Source of the DNA: Gammaproteobacteria bacterium | GTDB taxonomy: Bacteria; Pseudomonadota; Gammaproteobacteria; Pseudomonadales; Pseudohongiellaceae | Length of the DNA stretch: 64,000 nt | Reading direction: 5' to 3' | Assembly (NCBI GenBank): GCA_012960305.1 | Contig: DUBM01000014.1 | Coordinates: 310,001 to 374,000, forward strand | In this document: positions 62,858 through 64,000 of the stretch, piece after piece | Layout: the number at the start of each line of letters is the position of its first letter | Numbering within the stretch: the stretch's first letter is position 1 | The notes under the pieces: model-generated | What the model saw: only the letters and a program-made list of their open reading frames with translations | Database searches by the model: none | What the model was told of the DNA's origin: nothing | Translations under genes and position numbers: made by a program

Positions 62858-63557
62858 ACAGCGAAACAATAAAAACAAAGAGCGAGAAAGCACATAAAAG
62901 AAGAACAGCTCTGGTCACCTGTATTGATCGATATATGGGCATCGTCATAAAAGAGAAATTCGAGAGTTTGAATATTGAGGTTATTGAAGGTCGTTATCCT
63001 ATGACCAACGAAGCAGAAGTTAAGGAATTAGTAAGTAATGCGGCAGCATAGACATCCTCGTTGCAAATCTTGCTGAACCACCAATGACCAGCCCTGTGCA
63101 AAATATTCAGAACAGTGATTGGAATAAATTATTTGATTCTCTTGCACATCCGCTTATGTATTTGGTAAGAGCTGTTACTCCGCAAATGCTCGAGCGAAAA
63201 TCTGGAAAAATAATTGCAGTAACCAGCGCCGCTCCCTTAAAAGGCATTGCAAATAACTCAGCCTATTGTGCTGCACGAGGAGCACAGAATGGTTTTATTA
63301 AAGCGGTGGGTTTGGAATTAGCGCGCAAAAATATTCATGCCAATGCAATCGCACAGAACTATGTTAACAATGACACTTATTATCCGGACGATATTCTAGA
63401 CAATGAAAAATTTCTAGATCATGTAAAAAGAAATGTACCGACAAATAAAATTGGGGCCGCCAGTGAGACTGCAGAGCTTGCTGCCTATCTAGCTAGCAAA
63501 AACTGCAATCACATGGTGGGATAAATTATTCCACTGTCGGGAGGTTGGGCAACATAA
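62854..63557 (+). pseudogene. SDR family oxidoreductase, decayed
   Basis: The first part starts at TTG 62854, overlapping the previous stop, and ends at TAG 63049-63051. One missing base there explains it: the next frame continues IDILVANLAEPPMTSPVQN, the normal SDR sequence. The second part then runs through GKIIAVTSAAPLKG and SAYCAARGA to a TAA at 63522-63524, after which the same frame reads IIPLSGGWAT and stops at 63557, a normal SDR end. The glycine motif (VTCIDRYMG) and the catalytic Lys (YxxxR) are also altered. It is a true pseudogene rather than a sequencing slip. Confidence 0.85.
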
Positions 63558-63597
63558 CCGTTGTCGCTGACACTAGGCGTTGCCATTAGATTCGTCA

Positions 63598-64000
63598 CTA
63601 GACAAGATTGCTTTTACGATCCGCCCAAAAAGGTCTACGAAGCTCTGTTTTTAGAATCTTGTTAATTGGTGAAAGCGGCATTGGCTCATCACGAAAAGTA
63701 ACACTCACCGGACATTTATAACTGGCGATTTGCTCTTTGCAAAATTTAATTAGCTCTGCTTCTGTTGGCTTTTCGTTGCCCTCAAGAGTCACGATAGCAT
63801 GCACTGCTTCTCCCCAGGTGTCATGAGGAATGCCGATGACAGCGACTTGATGAATCGCTGGGTGATCAGAAATAATGTTTTCAATCTCAATGGGGTAAAC
63901 ATTCTCACCACCACTCACAATCATGTCCTTGACTCTGCCTTCGAGAAATAAAAAGCCTTCGTCGTCAAGATAACCGGCGTCACCTGTTAGGTACCAACCG
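63598..64000 (-). CDS. Acyl-CoA synthetase, C-terminal part (runs off window)
   Basis: The minus-strand frame is open from the window edge to 63598. It begins GWYLTGDAGYLDDEGFLFLE, then GRVKDMIVSGGENVYPIEIE, the hinge and C-terminal domain of AMP-dependent synthetases, and ends near LSPINKILKTELRRPFW. The usual motif is GKILK, so NKILK keeps the catalytic Lys position. The ATP-binding part lies outside the window. It is convergent with the decayed SDR. The substrate is unknown. Confidence 0.88.
   Translation of the reverse strand, partial: GWYLTGDAGYLDDEGFLFLEGRVKDMIVSGGENVYPIEIENIISDHPAIHQVAVIGIPHDTWGEAVHAIVTLEGNEKPTEAELIKFCKEQIASYKCPVSVTFRDEPMPLSPINKILKTELRRPFWADRKSNLV

Noticed and set aside
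39885..63557. Alternative genetic code, with UGA or UAG read as Trp or another residue
   Set aside because: TGA, TAA and TAG all serve as normal stops of intact genes throughout the window, for example at 19871-19873, and the broken genes also contain TAA and frameshifts.
1..64000. tRNA, rRNA, CRISPR arrays, insertion sequences, phage genes or integrases
   Set aside because: I looked through the gaps and the coding content and saw no cloverleaf, spaced repeats, transposase or integrase motifs.

Overview
The window reads as chromosome of a marine-type, heterotrophic gammaproteobacterium. The base composition is slightly AT-rich and genes are densely packed on both strands. The content points to a catabolic accessory region: acyl-CoA enzymes, glutathione S-transferases (GSTs), PQQ dehydrogenases, amidohydrolases, and many Sec- and Tat-exported proteins of unknown role. 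recQ is the only housekeeping gene. No rRNA, tRNA, CRISPR, phage or insertion sequence was seen. I cannot name the genus from the sequence alone.

Layout. 0-6.7 kb: acyl-CoA dehydrogenase (partial), TetR regulator, GST, acyl-CoA synthetase, D-aminoacylase-type amidohydrolase and a dienoyl-CoA-reductase-type SDR. 6.8-9.9 kb: DUF1800/DUF1501 exported pair. 9.9-15.5 kb: YghU-type GST, M20 amidohydrolase, VOC protein, carboxymuconolactone-decarboxylase-like protein, isocitrate-lyase/PEP-mutase family enzyme and enoyl-CoA hydratase. 15.5-22.3 kb: exported ankyrin protein divergent from DUF1592/DUF1552/fatty acid hydroxylase. 22.3-30 kb: small lipoprotein, membrane PQQ glucose-dehydrogenase-type enzyme, recQ, and a soluble PQQ dehydrogenase with an exported partner. 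30-37.5 kb: serine hydrolase, MBL and MBL-like proteins, then a PSD1/DUF1501 pair. 37.8-42.5 kb: HCCA-isomerase-like DsbA-family protein, FAD oxidoreductase, an NhaC antiporter gene broken by two stops, MBL hydrolase and a lipoprotein. 42.7-50.2 kb: NHL propeller, B-box zinc-finger membrane protein, CoA transferase, DUF169, Tat-exported alpha/beta hydrolase and three small exported proteins. 50.6-55 kb: MDR reductase with a signal peptide, succinate-semialdehyde dehydrogenase, NIPSNAP protein and TauD-type dioxygenase. 55.1-58.5 kb: a tryptophan-tryptophylquinone amine dehydrogenase operon (aauBEDA plus a c-type cytochrome). 58.5-64 kb: esterase, GST remnant, lipoprotein, TPR protein, a DsbA/FrnE-like gene with UGA at the first Cys of its CPWC motif, a decayed SDR and the end of an acyl-CoA synthetase.

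How genes work together. The amine operon should oxidise primary, probably aromatic, amines in the periplasm to aldehydes and pass electrons to a c-type cytochrome; a nearby aldehyde dehydrogenase could take such products. The acyl-CoA enzymes and CoA transferase suggest broad acid catabolism. Three exported gene pairs (DUF1800/DUF1501, DUF1592/DUF1552, PSD1/DUF1501) share one design: a large Sec-type protein first, a Tat-exported partner second. Their function is unknown.

The most interesting single observation is the DsbA/FrnE-like gene at 62243-62857. One in-frame UGA replaces the first active-site Cys (UPWC). A hairpin just downstream, with a bulged U and a loop starting GU, resembles a bacterial SECIS. 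It may be an undescribed selenoprotein. The caution is that at least three other genes in this window are decayed by nonsense mutations or frameshifts, one directly downstream of it.
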